NCBI GenBank assembly: GCA_947495035.1
Contig: CANLXI010000048.1
Span: 1 to 40,785, forward strand
From: an uncultured Granulosicoccus sp.
Lineage (GTDB): Bacteria; Pseudomonadota; Gammaproteobacteria; Granulosicoccales; Granulosicoccaceae
Reading direction: 5' to 3'
DNA length: 40,785 nt
Position 1 is the stretch's first letter. Each line of letters starts with the position of its first letter. Below the pieces are notes generated by a model that saw only the letters and a list, made by a program, of their open reading frames with translations, was not told where the DNA came from and searched no databases. Both the position numbers and the translations under genes were made by a program. Below are positions 26,817 to 35,860 of this stretch, piece by piece.

Positions 26817-26823
26817 TATATAT
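26817..26823 (+). promoter_or_regulatory. possible -10 region upstream of cvpA-purF
   Basis: A TATATAT run lies 26 bases upstream of the cvpA start in an otherwise GC-richer 157-bp gap. TTTTGTTA-like sequence stands to its left but at poor -35 spacing. This is a weak candidate for a cvpA-purF promoter; no PurR-type operator was recognised. Confidence 0.3.
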
Positions 26824-26848
26824 CCCAGCCTGCAGGCGGAATACCCCC

Positions 26849-27358
26849 GTGTCTGAAGTCGATGTTGTCATTCTGGCTCTCCTGGCCATTGCCGCGGTGG
26901 TCGGAGCCCTTCGCGGTTTTCTGCGCGAAGCCATGAGCCTGCTCGTCTGGCTGGCCGCGATTCTGCTCACGCTGGTATACACCAGCCGTTTTGCCGGTAT
27001 CCTGCCCATCGAGAAAGTGGGCAGCGGCCAGACACGGGCGAGCATCAGTGCCCTGGTGCTGTTTGCAGGTACACTGATGGTGGGCAATTTCATCAACTGG
27101 GTGGTGGGTCGCGCGACCAGACGCAAGGCCATCGCCCCGCCTGATCGCATCATCGGCGCTGTGTTCGCCTTTGCCAGGGCCCTGGTGATGATGACCTTGC
27201 TGGTGCTGATGGCCAATGCGGTACCCGATTTGCGCGAGGAAACATGGTGGCGCGAATCCCGGACGCTGCCGATGTTCCAGCAAATGGCCCAGTTCATACA
27301 TGCACGTCTGCCGGACGGTACCTGGCAGTATTTCGATTTTCCTCTGACCGGTAACTGA
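26849..27358 (+). CDS. cvpA: CvpA-family inner-membrane protein
   Basis: A 169-residue membrane protein with about four hydrophobic segments. I start it at GTG 26849 (SEVDVVILALLAIAAVVGALRG), because the ATG 54 bases upstream would add an unrelated polar tail. The pattern GFLREAMSLLVWL and the later NFINWVVGRATRR are typical of CvpA, known from colicin V production and envelope homeostasis. It lies five bases... upstream of purF, the conserved cvpA-purF pair. Confidence 0.92.
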   Translation: MSEVDVVILALLAIAAVVGALRGFLREAMSLLVWLAAILLTLVYTSRFAGILPIEKVGSGQTRASISALVLFAGTLMVGNFINWVVGRATRRKAIAPPDRIIGAVFAFARALVMMTLLVLMANAVPDLREETWWRESRTLPMFQQMAQFIHARLPDGTWQYFDFPLTGN

Positions 27359-27362
27359 TCAC

Positions 27363-28862
27363 ATGTGCGGCATCATTGGTATCGTTGGACAAGAACCCGT
27401 CAGCCCGCGTCTGTATGACGGTCTGACACTGCTTCAGCACCGGGGCCAGGATGCGGCCGGCATCGCCACCTGTCACGACGGCAGGCTGGTACTGCGACGA
27501 GGAGGCGGCCTGGTACGTGATGTGTTCAGCGCCAGTGACATCCAGCGACTGGAAGGGCGCATGGGAATCGCCCATGTTCGCTATCCGACAGCCGGAACCT
27601 CCGGGCAGGCGGAGTCCCAACCCTTCTACGTCAATTCTCCCTATGGCATCGTCATGGGGCACAACGGCAATCTGACCAACTCGGAAGTGCTGCAACGTGA
27701 ATTGTTCGAATCGGATCTGCGTCACATCAATACGCGTTCCGACAGTGAAGTCTTGCTCAATGTGTTTGCCCATGAACTGCAGGATCTCAATCCCAGCACC
27801 CACCTGACTGCCGACATGATCTTCTCCACGGTGGCAGCCGTGCATCGCCGCTGCAAGGGCGCCTACGCGGTCATCGGCATGATCGTCGGGCGGGGTGTGT
27901 TTGCGTTCCGGGATCCACTGGGCATTCGACCGGCGGTCATCGGTCATCGTGAAAGCGCCACCGGCACCGAGTACTGCATAGCCTCGGAAAGTGTGGCCCT
28001 GCAGGGTCTGGGATTCACGCTGTTGCGCGATATCGCCCCGGGGGAGGCGGTGTATATCGACATGGAAGGCAATCTGCATAGCGAGCAGTGTGCGCAAAGC
28101 CCGGCGCTGTCGCCCTGCATTTTCGAATATGTCTACCTGGCCCGACCCGACAGCATCATCGACAACATCTCGGTGTACAAGTCACGACTGCGCATGGGCG
28201 AGACTCTGGCGCGACGCATTCTGCAGGAGCGTCCCGATCACGACATCGATGTGGTCATTCCGATACCCGATACCAGTCGTACCTCGGCGCTGGAAGTTGC
28301 CGTGAATCTGGGCGTGAAATACCGCGAAGGGTTCATCAAGAATCGTTATATCGGTCGTACCTTCATCATGCCGGGCCAGCAGCTGCGCAAGAAATCCGTA
28401 CGGCAGAAGCTCAGCCCCATCGATCTGGAATTCAATGGCAAGAACGTGCTGCTGGTGGATGACTCGATCGTGCGAGGCACGACATCAGGCCAGATCGTGC
28501 AGATGGCTCGTGATGCGGGCGCCAACAAGGTCTACATGGCCTCGGCAGCCCCTCCCGTGCGCTACCCGAATGTCTATGGCATCGACATGCCGGCAGCCGA
28601 AGAGCTGATAGCCCATGAGCGCACGTCCGAGGAAATCGAGAAAGTCATCGGCGCCGACTGGCTGGTGTATCAGGAGCTCGAGGATCTGATCGAGGCGGTG
28701 CGCTATGACAAGCATCCGATCGAACATTTCGAGACCAGCTGCTTCTCGGGCGATTACATCACCGGTGATGTGGACAGGGAATACCTGGAGTCGCTGGAGA
28801 AACAGCGCTCCGACAATGCCAAGCGTCTGCAGAACCCGGCTGATGACCTGATGGTGCTCTGA
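27363..28862 (+). CDS. purF: amidophosphoribosyltransferase
   Basis: A 499-residue enzyme for the first committed step of purine synthesis. After removal of Met1 the catalytic Cys (MCGIIGIVG) is exposed, so there is no propeptide. The glutaminase domain includes HVRYPTAG and GHNGNLTN; the phosphoribosyl-binding loop VLLVDDSIVRGTTS begins at about residue 362. It starts four bases after the cvpA stop. Its stop is only seven bases from the end of the convergent HD-GYP gene, with no room for a terminator between them. Confidence 0.97.
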   Translation: MCGIIGIVGQEPVSPRLYDGLTLLQHRGQDAAGIATCHDGRLVLRRGGGLVRDVFSASDIQRLEGRMGIAHVRYPTAGTSGQAESQPFYVNSPYGIVMGHNGNLTNSEVLQRELFESDLRHINTRSDSEVLLNVFAHELQDLNPSTHLTADMIFSTVAAVHRRCKGAYAVIGMIVGRGVFAFRDPLGIRPAVIGHRESATGTEYCIASESVALQGLGFTLLRDIAPGEAVYIDMEGNLHSEQCAQSPALSPCIFEYVYLARPDSIIDNISVYKSRLRMGETLARRILQERPDHDIDVVIPIPDTSRTSALEVAVNLGVKYREGFIKNRYIGRTFIMPGQQLRKKSVRQKLSPIDLEFNGKNVLLVDDSIVRGTTSGQIVQMARDAGANKVYMASAAPPVRYPNVYGIDMPAAEELIAHERTSEEIEKVIGADWLVYQELEDLIEAVRYDKHPIEHFETSCFSGDYITGDVDREYLESLEKQRSDNAKRLQNPADDLMVL

Positions 28863-28869
28863 ACGGCAC

Positions 28870-30174
28870 TCAACCCATGCGCAGACCGGCGCGCTGAAAG
28901 TCACCGACATCGATGCCATAGGCACCATCGCTGTGGGTCGTCTTGATCTGGTAGATATTACCTTCGTTGTCGGTATCCATCTGTGACAGGTCGACGATAC
29001 GCTGCGCTGTCGGTTCGCCGGCGGCATCCAGAATCATGATGACGCGTGGTCGGAGCTTGTCGCTGGTATTGGACAGAACGATACCCACTTCCCGATTGAT
29101 CATCTCGACGATGCTGCCCGGCGGGAAGATACCGACCGAATCGATGAAACGGATCACCAGGTCTTCATCGAACTGCTTGCCACGCTGGGCATACAGTTCC
29201 TGAATGGCGTCCGAGGGTGAGAACGCAGCCCGATAGGGCTGGTTGATGGTCATCGTGTCATAGGCTTCGGCAATGGCCACGATCCGGGCGTACATGGGAA
29301 TGCTGTCGTCCGGCAGACGCCGCGGATAACCCTGACCGTCCGGGCGCTCATGGTGCGAGTGGGCCACATCGGCTGCCCCGGACATCACGCTCTTGGTCGA
29401 GAGCAGAATGTCGCGACCGTAGCGAGTGTGCTTCTGCATTTCGGCCATTTCCGCCTCGTCGAGGGGGCCAGGCTTGTTCAACACCTCTTCGGATACGCTG
29501 GTCTTGCCGACATCGTGCAGCATGCCGCAGACGCCGACGTCTTCCAGTTCACGGTTGTTCATGTTCATCGACTTGGCGATGATGATGCTCAGCGCAGCCA
29601 CGTTCAGTGAATGCTGGGCGGTGGCGGCATGCTTGGCCTGGATGCGAGTCAGCCAGACAGAGGCATCGGGGTTTCGCAGGATGCTGTCCACGCAGCCATT
29701 GACCGCCTGCTTGACCTTGGTTCCGTCCACTTCAGCGCCCAGACGGATCTCTTCGAACAGGTTGGTAATGGCCTTGCTGGCCAGCGAGTGCACTTCGGTG
29801 GCTGCATCCAGTTCGTCCTCGACCTGAATTTCCTTGTCCAGAATGGAACCCACGCCCGGGCCGCTCATGCCGGTAGCAGGCGGTGCACTCTGCAGACTGA
29901 ATTCGTCGTAGTCCACCCAGACGAACTTGCACTCCTTCTGCACTGCCAGTACGTCGGCTGGGGACTTCAGTTCCAGACCCTGGAACATGAAGCTGGATTC
30001 TTCCCAGGGTTTGTCCAGCTCGACCACGAACATGCCGACACGCAGATCCTTGACGTCGATCTTTTCATGGTGCTTGCGAGTGCGTTGTGTGCGCTCGCGC
30101 ACAGGTTGAGCGGGCCGTCGTCGACGTCTCTCCGGTTCCTTTTCCTCGCTTTTGAAGAATCTAGTGAACAGCAT
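28870..30174 (-). CDS. HD-GYP domain phosphodiesterase with DUF3391
   Basis: Predicted cyclic-di-GMP phosphodiesterase of 434 residues if started at the ATG at 30174; an ATG at 30243 would add 23 residues and neither start has a strong ribosome site. After a basic linker (ERRRRR) comes a DUF3391-like domain (about residues 38-90, IDVKDLRVGMFVVELDKPW). The HD-GYP domain keeps its metal ligands: an upstream QHS histidine, His220-Asp221 in MLHDVGK, KHT, SHHE, the GYP motif at 282-284 (DGQGYP) and a later AYD aspartate, so it should be active. It is cytoplasmic, without a receiver domain. Confidence 0.92.
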   Translation of the reverse strand: MLFTRFFKSEEKEPERRRRRPAQPVRERTQRTRKHHEKIDVKDLRVGMFVVELDKPWEESSFMFQGLELKSPADVLAVQKECKFVWVDYDEFSLQSAPPATGMSGPGVGSILDKEIQVEDELDAATEVHSLASKAITNLFEEIRLGAEVDGTKVKQAVNGCVDSILRNPDASVWLTRIQAKHAATAQHSLNVAALSIIIAKSMNMNNRELEDVGVCGMLHDVGKTSVSEEVLNKPGPLDEAEMAEMQKHTRYGRDILLSTKSVMSGAADVAHSHHERPDGQGYPRRLPDDSIPMYARIVAIAEAYDTMTINQPYRAAFSPSDAIQELYAQRGKQFDEDLVIRFIDSVGIFPPGSIVEMINREVGIVLSNTSDKLRPRVIMILDAAGEPTAQRIVDLSQMDTDNEGNIYQIKTTHSDGAYGIDVGDFQRAGLRMG

Positions 30175-30269
30175 TATGGTCCGTGACGATGAGCCGCTTG
30201 CCAGTAGGGGGACACTTCCAATGTCTATGGTGGTGAGCGGCATGTAACGGAAAGACTTTAACCCACCGT

Positions 30270-31565
30270 TCAGCTACTCATGCTGTCCCATTGTTCGGTC
30301 AGCAGTTGCCATTGGCCATGCAAGTTCTGCCCCCAGTAGAGGCTCAGATGATACTCACCGGCCTCGCCAAGTCGCATGTGCATCACGATTTCGGGCTGTG
30401 TCGCCCTGGCATGGCCCGTCTGGCGCGCGACAGGCATGAAACGCGCGGTCTCGCCTCTGCCTGCCCCTGGCAGGGAAGGATTGTGGAAGATGCTGATGTC
30501 ACGCTTGTTCACACGACCGAGCAGCACTGGAAGCATCTGTTCGGTCGTGCTGGTCTGTTGCAGGCGTGTCTGCAGCTGTTCCGGCGAGGCATACAGATCA
30601 AGCAATGCGCGTTCATCACCTGCCTGCCAGGCACGCTGGTAGCGTTCGAACAGGGTCTGGAAGTTCATTTGCTCGCGGTGCCTGGCACTGGCCTCCTGCC
30701 ACTGGACGTCATGCGTGAGCAGAACGATGGGCTCGGCCGAGGAGATGGCCGATGAGGGAGGCTGGGTCAGCAGATTCCTGTCGCCGGACAATCGTCGGTA
30801 CAGGGCGTTGAAATGATCGTTGGACATGGTGACACAGCCTTCGCTGGAGCGAGGAGAGCGACTGCGCTGTCTGTGCGGTACGCCATGCAGCCAGATCCCC
30901 GAACCGGTTCGGCCAAGATGGCGATCCAGCGCATTCGGGTAGTTCAGCGTCAGGGCACCGGCTCCATACAGATCCGGCAGTGAGGCATCGGAACGATAGC
31001 CCGTTATCCGGTAGACACCCAGAGGTGTTTTGTTGTCACCTTCGAATCGCTTGTCGAAACCGGCCTTGCCACTGCCGACGTAATGTTGCTGGATCAGGGT
31101 CGGAACGCCTGCGTTGACGGCCAGATGATGCATCGAGGAATCGGCCAGATCGACCACCAGCAAGGCGGAGACTGCCTTGCCCAGCTGTATCACTTCGGTG
31201 GGCAGCTTCTCTGGCAGCGGGCCGTGGTCGGGACTGGGTCGATCATGCAGTCTGGCCCGCGCTTCCAGCAGCAGTTCCTGCAGTGGCGCGTCATGGTGGG
31301 CCGCACCGCCTGCGGCAAGTACCTGACGGTGAGCGGCGCTGGCGCCCAGTTCTGCTGCCAGCAGCTGGGCGAGTGCGGATCGGGGGAATCGTCTGGCGGC
31401 CTCTCTGGCCAGCACCCGTGCTTCTGCGATATTGCCATCACTCAGACTCTGCAGCGTGGCGGCCAGCTGTTGATCCAGTGCTTCGGCGGATTGGGTCAGC
31501 AGGTGCGGCGCTGTCCATGCCGGGGTGCACAGGCACAGGCAGGCGAGCAATGGCAGTGACTTCAC
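30270..31565 (-). CDS. exported L,D-transpeptidase (YkuD domain)
   Basis: A 431-residue protein starting at GTG 31565, which overlaps the upstream TPR-like gene by four bases. A signal peptide (cleavage about residue 19) is followed by a helical region and a YkuD catalytic domain (about residues 130-280). The domain includes GDNKTPLGVYRI, His227 in IWLHGVP and the catalytic Cys244 in SSEGC with the S-x-G-C pattern intact. The C-terminal 150 residues form an extra domain ending in strands like an NTF2/SnoaL fold (ERYQRAWQAGDERALLDLYA). It probably cross-links peptidoglycan or attaches proteins to it. Confidence 0.9.
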   Translation of the reverse strand: MKSLPLLACLCLCTPAWTAPHLLTQSAEALDQQLAATLQSLSDGNIAEARVLAREAARRFPRSALAQLLAAELGASAAHRQVLAAGGAAHHDAPLQELLLEARARLHDRPSPDHGPLPEKLPTEVIQLGKAVSALLVVDLADSSMHHLAVNAGVPTLIQQHYVGSGKAGFDKRFEGDNKTPLGVYRITGYRSDASLPDLYGAGALTLNYPNALDRHLGRTGSGIWLHGVPHRQRSRSPRSSEGCVTMSNDHFNALYRRLSGDRNLLTQPPSSAISSAEPIVLLTHDVQWQEASARHREQMNFQTLFERYQRAWQAGDERALLDLYASPEQLQTRLQQTSTTEQMLPVLLGRVNKRDISIFHNPSLPGAGRGETARFMPVARQTGHARATQPEIVMHMRLGEAGEYHLSLYWGQNLHGQWQLLTEQWDSMSS

Positions 31566-32422
31566 AGACGGGTCTCCTGATAGATCTTCCAGCGTGTGCC
31601 GACCAGCCGCAAGAGCAACAGGCTCTGTCTGCGGCTGGCCGTTTCGATGACTACCACGGCATCGCTGGCGGTGAAACTGATCTCGCGCTGCAGGTCATCC
31701 CAACGTTCATTGGCATGCCGGCGCTTCGATTCTCTGATGGATTCTGGCGGAAAATCATCGACATAGAACTGTTCGATCCCCCGCGCCGTGTGCAGGGCCT
31801 GCCACCAGGCGAAGAGCTCGTACTCCAGCGTGCTGACCGATCGGAGCGATTGCTCGATGTCATCATGCGAGTGAGCACGTCCCTCGACTCTTGCCCTGGC
31901 ATCGGCATTGAGTCGAGTCGAGTCTTGCCACTCCAGGTCGGGCGGACGCACATTGAATGGGGTGTCCAGCGCCTTGGCATAGGCCAGTGAGGCCTGGTAT
32001 TCGTGGATGCTCTGCAGCAGTCGGTAAGTGTCGGCTGCACGGGGATCCTGCAGCAACGAGCGTTCCAGATGCGCCAGCGCTTCCGGCCAGCGTTCGACAC
32101 TGGCAGCCAGTACGCCGCGATTATGGGCCAATTGAGGCAGGGAGGGGCAGCGTGCCTCCAGCTCAGCCAGACCGGCATCGACCGCCGGGCGATCGATGGT
32201 GGCTGCCAGAGAACCTGCTGCGGTGACGGCCGCCAGATTTCGCCGGATCTCGTTGCTGGCCAGGGATACGATGGAATCCAGTTCCACCAGACACTGCGAG
32301 TACGGCAAGGCTTCGACTGGCACATCGTCGGTCGTCGAGCCTGACTGTGCCAGCAGTTGGCAGGGCAGGATAGCAGCCAGTAGCAGTAACGATGTGAGCG
32401 GACGCAAGAGGGCGGTAATCAT
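31562..32422 (-). CDS. exported TPR-like protein of unknown function
   Basis: A 286-residue protein with a signal peptide (hydrophobic stretch ending LLAQ at about residue 26). Residues about 75-150 look like one or two TPR units (HNRGVLAASVERWPEALAHLERSLLQDP). The C-terminal part is predicted alpha plus beta and ends in a DAVVVIETASRRQSLLLLRLVGTRW strand pair, reminiscent of the extra domain in the transpeptidase encoded next. The two genes overlap by four bases, so it is probably a periplasmic partner or regulator of that enzyme. I do not recognise a named family. Confidence 0.8.
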   Translation of the reverse strand: MITALLRPLTSLLLLAAILPCQLLAQSGSTTDDVPVEALPYSQCLVELDSIVSLASNEIRRNLAAVTAAGSLAATIDRPAVDAGLAELEARCPSLPQLAHNRGVLAASVERWPEALAHLERSLLQDPRAADTYRLLQSIHEYQASLAYAKALDTPFNVRPPDLEWQDSTRLNADARARVEGRAHSHDDIEQSLRSVSTLEYELFAWWQALHTARGIEQFYVDDFPPESIRESKRRHANERWDDLQREISFTASDAVVVIETASRRQSLLLLRLVGTRWKIYQETRL

Positions 32423-32489
32423 CGCAGTCGGGGCAGATGAAGTAGTATAACCAACCCCTTACCTCAACCCACTTTCAGGGCCAAATCCG

Positions 32490-33698
32490 TTGAGTAATAG
32501 AAACAGGTCAGATTCAGAGTCCGGATTCCCGTCGTGGGCCGACGATACGTTGGCGATTCGGAGCGGTTTCGAGCGTTCGCAGTACGGTGAACACAGCGAA
32601 CCCATCATGGCGACGTCCAGCTATGTGTACAGCAGCGCAGCCGAGGCGGCGGCCCGGTTCAAGGGAGAGAGCAGTGGTCCGGTCTATTCGCGATTCACCA
32701 ACCCTACCGTGCAGCTGTTCGAGCACCGGCTGGCGGCGCTGGAAGGTGGGGAGGCGTGTATTGGCGCAGCGTCGGGCATGGCGGCAACGGCCACCCTGTT
32801 GCTGGGTACGCTGCAACAGGGTGACGAGATCGTTGCCACGCGCAACATGTTCGGCAGCACGGTCAATCTGTTCAAGAATTTTCTGCCACGTTACGGCATT
32901 ACCGTGCGCTGGGCCGACAGCCTGAACGTCAATGACTGGGCACCTCTGGTCAACGGCAAGACCAGGTTGCTCTATCTGGAAACACCCACCAATCCGCTGA
33001 CCGAACTGGCCGATATCAGGGCCTTTGCCGATCTGGCGCATGCACATGATGCGCAGCTGGCCGTCGATAACTGTTTCTGCACGCCCGCGTTGCAGAAGCC
33101 GCTTGCCCTCGGTGCCGATATCGTGGTGCATTCCGCTACCAAATACCTGGATGGACAAGGCCGCTGCGTGGGCGGGGCAGTCGTGGGTTCCGCCGAACTG
33201 ATCGAGACGCTGACCTCCTTCATGCGTAGTGCCGGCCCCTGCATGAGTCCTTTCAATGCCTGGGTCTTCATCAAGGGCCTGGAGACACTGAGTCTGAGAA
33301 TGCAGCAGCATTGCTCGAATGCGGCTGAACTGGCCGGTTTTCTGGAGTCTCACCCGGCCATCCGCCATGTCTACTACCCGGGACTGGCTTCACACCCTGA
33401 TGCCGAGCTGGCCCGGAAACAGCAGAAACTCCCCGGAGGCATTCTGTCGATGGAAGTCGATGGCGATCAGGCAGCCGCCTGGCGAATGATCGACGCCGTT
33501 AAGATCTGCTCGATCACCGGCAACCTTGGCGATGCTCGAACCACCATCACGCACCCGGCAACCACCACGCATGGCCGCATGACGGCAGAGGATCGAGAGC
33601 ATGCCGGTATCGGTGAAAGTCTGATCCGTCTGGCGGTGGGGCTGGAAGATGTCGAGGACCTCAGAAACGATCTGGAACAGGCACTGAACAGGATATGA
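32490..33698 (+). CDS. metZ: O-succinylhomoserine sulfhydrylase (TTG start)
   Basis: A 402-residue PLP enzyme of the Cys/Met metabolism family that makes homocysteine by direct sulfhydrylation. It starts at TTG 32490 with AGGG nine bases upstream. The PLP lysine is Lys218 in HSATKYLDGQGR; YSRFTNPTV and GMAAT for phosphate binding are intact. The gene order after purF matches metZ of Pseudomonas. Its stop overlaps the glycerate kinase start by four bases (ATGA), so the two are co-translated. Confidence 0.93.
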   Translation: MSNRNRSDSESGFPSWADDTLAIRSGFERSQYGEHSEPIMATSSYVYSSAAEAAARFKGESSGPVYSRFTNPTVQLFEHRLAALEGGEACIGAASGMAATATLLLGTLQQGDEIVATRNMFGSTVNLFKNFLPRYGITVRWADSLNVNDWAPLVNGKTRLLYLETPTNPLTELADIRAFADLAHAHDAQLAVDNCFCTPALQKPLALGADIVVHSATKYLDGQGRCVGGAVVGSAELIETLTSFMRSAGPCMSPFNAWVFIKGLETLSLRMQQHCSNAAELAGFLESHPAIRHVYYPGLASHPDAELARKQQKLPGGILSMEVDGDQAAAWRMIDAVKICSITGNLGDARTTITHPATTTHGRMTAEDREHAGIGESLIRLAVGLEDVEDLRNDLEQALNRI

Positions 33699-34894
33699 GT
33701 CAGGATTCAACGACCAGAGCAGGTCAGCTGCACACCTTGTTCAAGGCTGGCGTCGATGCCGTTGGTGGTCGGCAGGCAACCCAGCGCACCTTGCAGCAGT
33801 TTTCCCTGTCCGGGCAGGTTCATCTGGTCGCGCTGGGCAAGGCGGCGGATGCCATGGCCGCCGGTGCGCTGGCCGTGTTGGGGGACAAGCTGGTTTCCGG
33901 GCTGGTCATCACCAAACATGACCATCTGAGCCAGGCCATCCGGGAGGATGAGCGACTGGAGTGTCATGAGGCGGGACACCCGGTCCCTGACGAGGCTTCC
34001 CTGATCGCAGGCGAGCGCCTGTCCGATTATGTGGCCGCCATCCCGTCCGAGCACATGCTGGTATTTCTGGTGTCTGGCGGTACCTCGGCGCTGGTCGAAC
34101 ACCTGAACGATGGGCTCGATCTGACCGATCTGAAGCGGGAAACCGATCAGTTGCTGGCCAGTGGGGCTGCCATTGGCGAGATGAATCGCCACCGACGCAC
34201 ACTGTCACAGATCAAGGGAGGCAAACTGGCCCGGCGAGTCCGGTGCCCGGTCCTGCAACTGCTGATCAGTGATGTGCCTGGGGACAAGCCGGGCGACATC
34301 GGTTCGGGACTTCTGGTACCCGATGAAGCGACCGGCATGGGGCCTGAACTGGCGATCTGGGACACCATCGACACGCATATCATCGCCTCTTCCGGCATCG
34401 CGCAGGAAGCGGTTGCGGATGCAGCGGAATACCTGAGCTTACCGGTGCGTCAGGCAAGGGGGAGTCTGGATGGCGACATGCCGGAGGTTGTCAGCAGACT
34501 CGCTGGCGTCCTGTCCGATGAGACGCTGCAGCCTGGCGTCTATATCTGGGGCGGTGAGCCGACACTGGTACTGCCCGCCTCGCCGGGTCGTGGAGGGCGC
34601 AACCAGCATCTGGCGCTGTCGCTGGCCGAGCATCTGGTAGATGGGCCACCATGCTCGGTACTGGTCTGTGGCACTGATGGCACCGATGGTCCGACCGCCG
34701 ATGCCGGCGGCCTGGTCAATGAGCAGACTTTGGCGAAAGCTCGCGACGGCGGATTGAATATCGACGACTATCTTGCCCGCGCTGATGCCGGCAGCTGTCT
34801 GGAACGGCTTGACGCACTGGTCACCACCGGTCCGACCGGCACCAATGTCATGGATCTGGCCATCGCGGTGGTGGGTGAGCGCTCGGCTGACTGA
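33695..34894 (+). CDS. MOFRL-family glycerate 2-kinase
   Basis: A 399-residue cytoplasmic kinase of the MOFRL/GckA type, which phosphorylates D-glycerate. The N-terminal domain shows VALGKAADAMAAGA, HPVPDEASL and VSGGTSALVE; the conserved LSQIKGGKLA and LLISDVPGD follow; the C-terminal MOFRL part has GGEPTL, GRGGRNQHLALSLA and GTDGTDGPTADAGG, ending with TTGPTGTNVMDL. It overlaps metZ by four bases, an odd partnership discussed in the findings. It converges on the parvulin gene with only two bases between the stops. Confidence 0.92.
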   Translation: MSQDSTTRAGQLHTLFKAGVDAVGGRQATQRTLQQFSLSGQVHLVALGKAADAMAAGALAVLGDKLVSGLVITKHDHLSQAIREDERLECHEAGHPVPDEASLIAGERLSDYVAAIPSEHMLVFLVSGGTSALVEHLNDGLDLTDLKRETDQLLASGAAIGEMNRHRRTLSQIKGGKLARRVRCPVLQLLISDVPGDKPGDIGSGLLVPDEATGMGPELAIWDTIDTHIIASSGIAQEAVADAAEYLSLPVRQARGSLDGDMPEVVSRLAGVLSDETLQPGVYIWGGEPTLVLPASPGRGGRNQHLALSLAEHLVDGPPCSVLVCGTDGTDGPTADAGGLVNEQTLAKARDGGLNIDDYLARADAGSCLERLDALVTTGPTGTNVMDLAIAVVGERSAD

Positions 34895-34896
34895 TT

Positions 34897-35724
34897 CTAT
34901 TCGCGAATCTCTACCTTGGCGGCGGCGCGCAGCTCTTCGACATGCTGTGCCAGCGCCTTGCGTACAGCCAGATTGGACAGGCCGGATTTCACGGAATCGA
35001 AATCCGGCAGAGCCGCATCACGACGATCGACCAGTTTGATCACGTGGTAGCCGAACTCTGATGCAACCGGCGCCGTGCTGGTGTCGCCCACTTCCATTTC
35101 GGCAACGGCCGCGGTGAACTCAGGCACCATCGTGGTGGCCTGGAACCAGCCCAGGTCGCCGCCGTTCTCGCCGGCAGGATCGATGGAATGCTCCTTCGCC
35201 AGCGTCTCGAAAGACGTGCCGGCAGCCAGATCGGCGATCATCTGCTGAGCGTCTTCTTCGGTTTCCAGCAGAATATGGCTGGCACGGTATTCCGCCCGGT
35301 CGACGTTTGCCGATTGAGCGTCGTATTCGGCGCGCAGTTCCTCTTCACTGAATGACATGTCGGCGCCTTGCCTGGCCAGATAGGCGTTTGCCATGGTCTG
35401 CGTGTACTGCAATTGCAGCGAGGCGGCGACTTCGGGAGTCTCGTCCAGACCCAGCTCTTCGGCGGCCTGAGTCAACACTTCAAGGTTGATCAGCTCATCG
35501 AGAATGCGGTCCTCATCGGCCTGTTGACCGCTGGCGGTGATCTGCTCCGCGACATTGCCTATCGAAAGCTCCGATATGGGGCGTCCATTGACCGTGGCCC
35601 GTGCGTCGTCGGGAATCGTGCTGTCGCTGGCATCCTGTGCATGGGCGACGCCCAGGGAAAGTGCGGCAGCCACTATCAGCGCGGGTACCGACAGTGGAGT
35701 GAAAGAGGCTTTTTCTACAGGCAT
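34897..35724 (-). CDS. exported parvulin-type peptidyl-prolyl isomerase
   Basis: A 275-residue protein with an N-terminal signal (hydrophobic run ending VAHA at about residue 29, then acidic mature start). Residues about 50-120 form a SurA/PpiD-like helical chaperone region. The parvulin domain spans about residues 145-240 with ASHILLETEEDA, FETLAKEHSIDP, GGDLGWF and GYHVIKLVDRR. It should fold exported proteins in the periplasm. No lipobox or membrane anchor beyond the signal is seen. It is divergent from yciO. Confidence 0.92.
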   Translation of the reverse strand: MPVEKASFTPLSVPALIVAAALSLGVAHAQDASDSTIPDDARATVNGRPISELSIGNVAEQITASGQQADEDRILDELINLEVLTQAAEELGLDETPEVAASLQLQYTQTMANAYLARQGADMSFSEEELRAEYDAQSANVDRAEYRASHILLETEEDAQQMIADLAAGTSFETLAKEHSIDPAGENGGDLGWFQATTMVPEFTAAVAEMEVGDTSTAPVASEFGYHVIKLVDRRDAALPDFDSVKSGLSNLAVRKALAQHVEELRAAAKVEIRE

Positions 35725-35860
35725 GAGTAATCCGTTGAGTTCAGGTCAGATGTAGAGTAGGTCATCAATTATGAGAATGAGTTCGAACTTTCTGCAGCTT
35801 ATGCAAGCACTGCACCGCATCGGCGTACAATAGCTCGGTGTTCAAGCTGTTGTCCCCACC

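Noticed and set aside
26692..26848. PurR operator before cvpA-purF
   Set aside because: No sequence resembling the purine operator palindrome was found in the gap.
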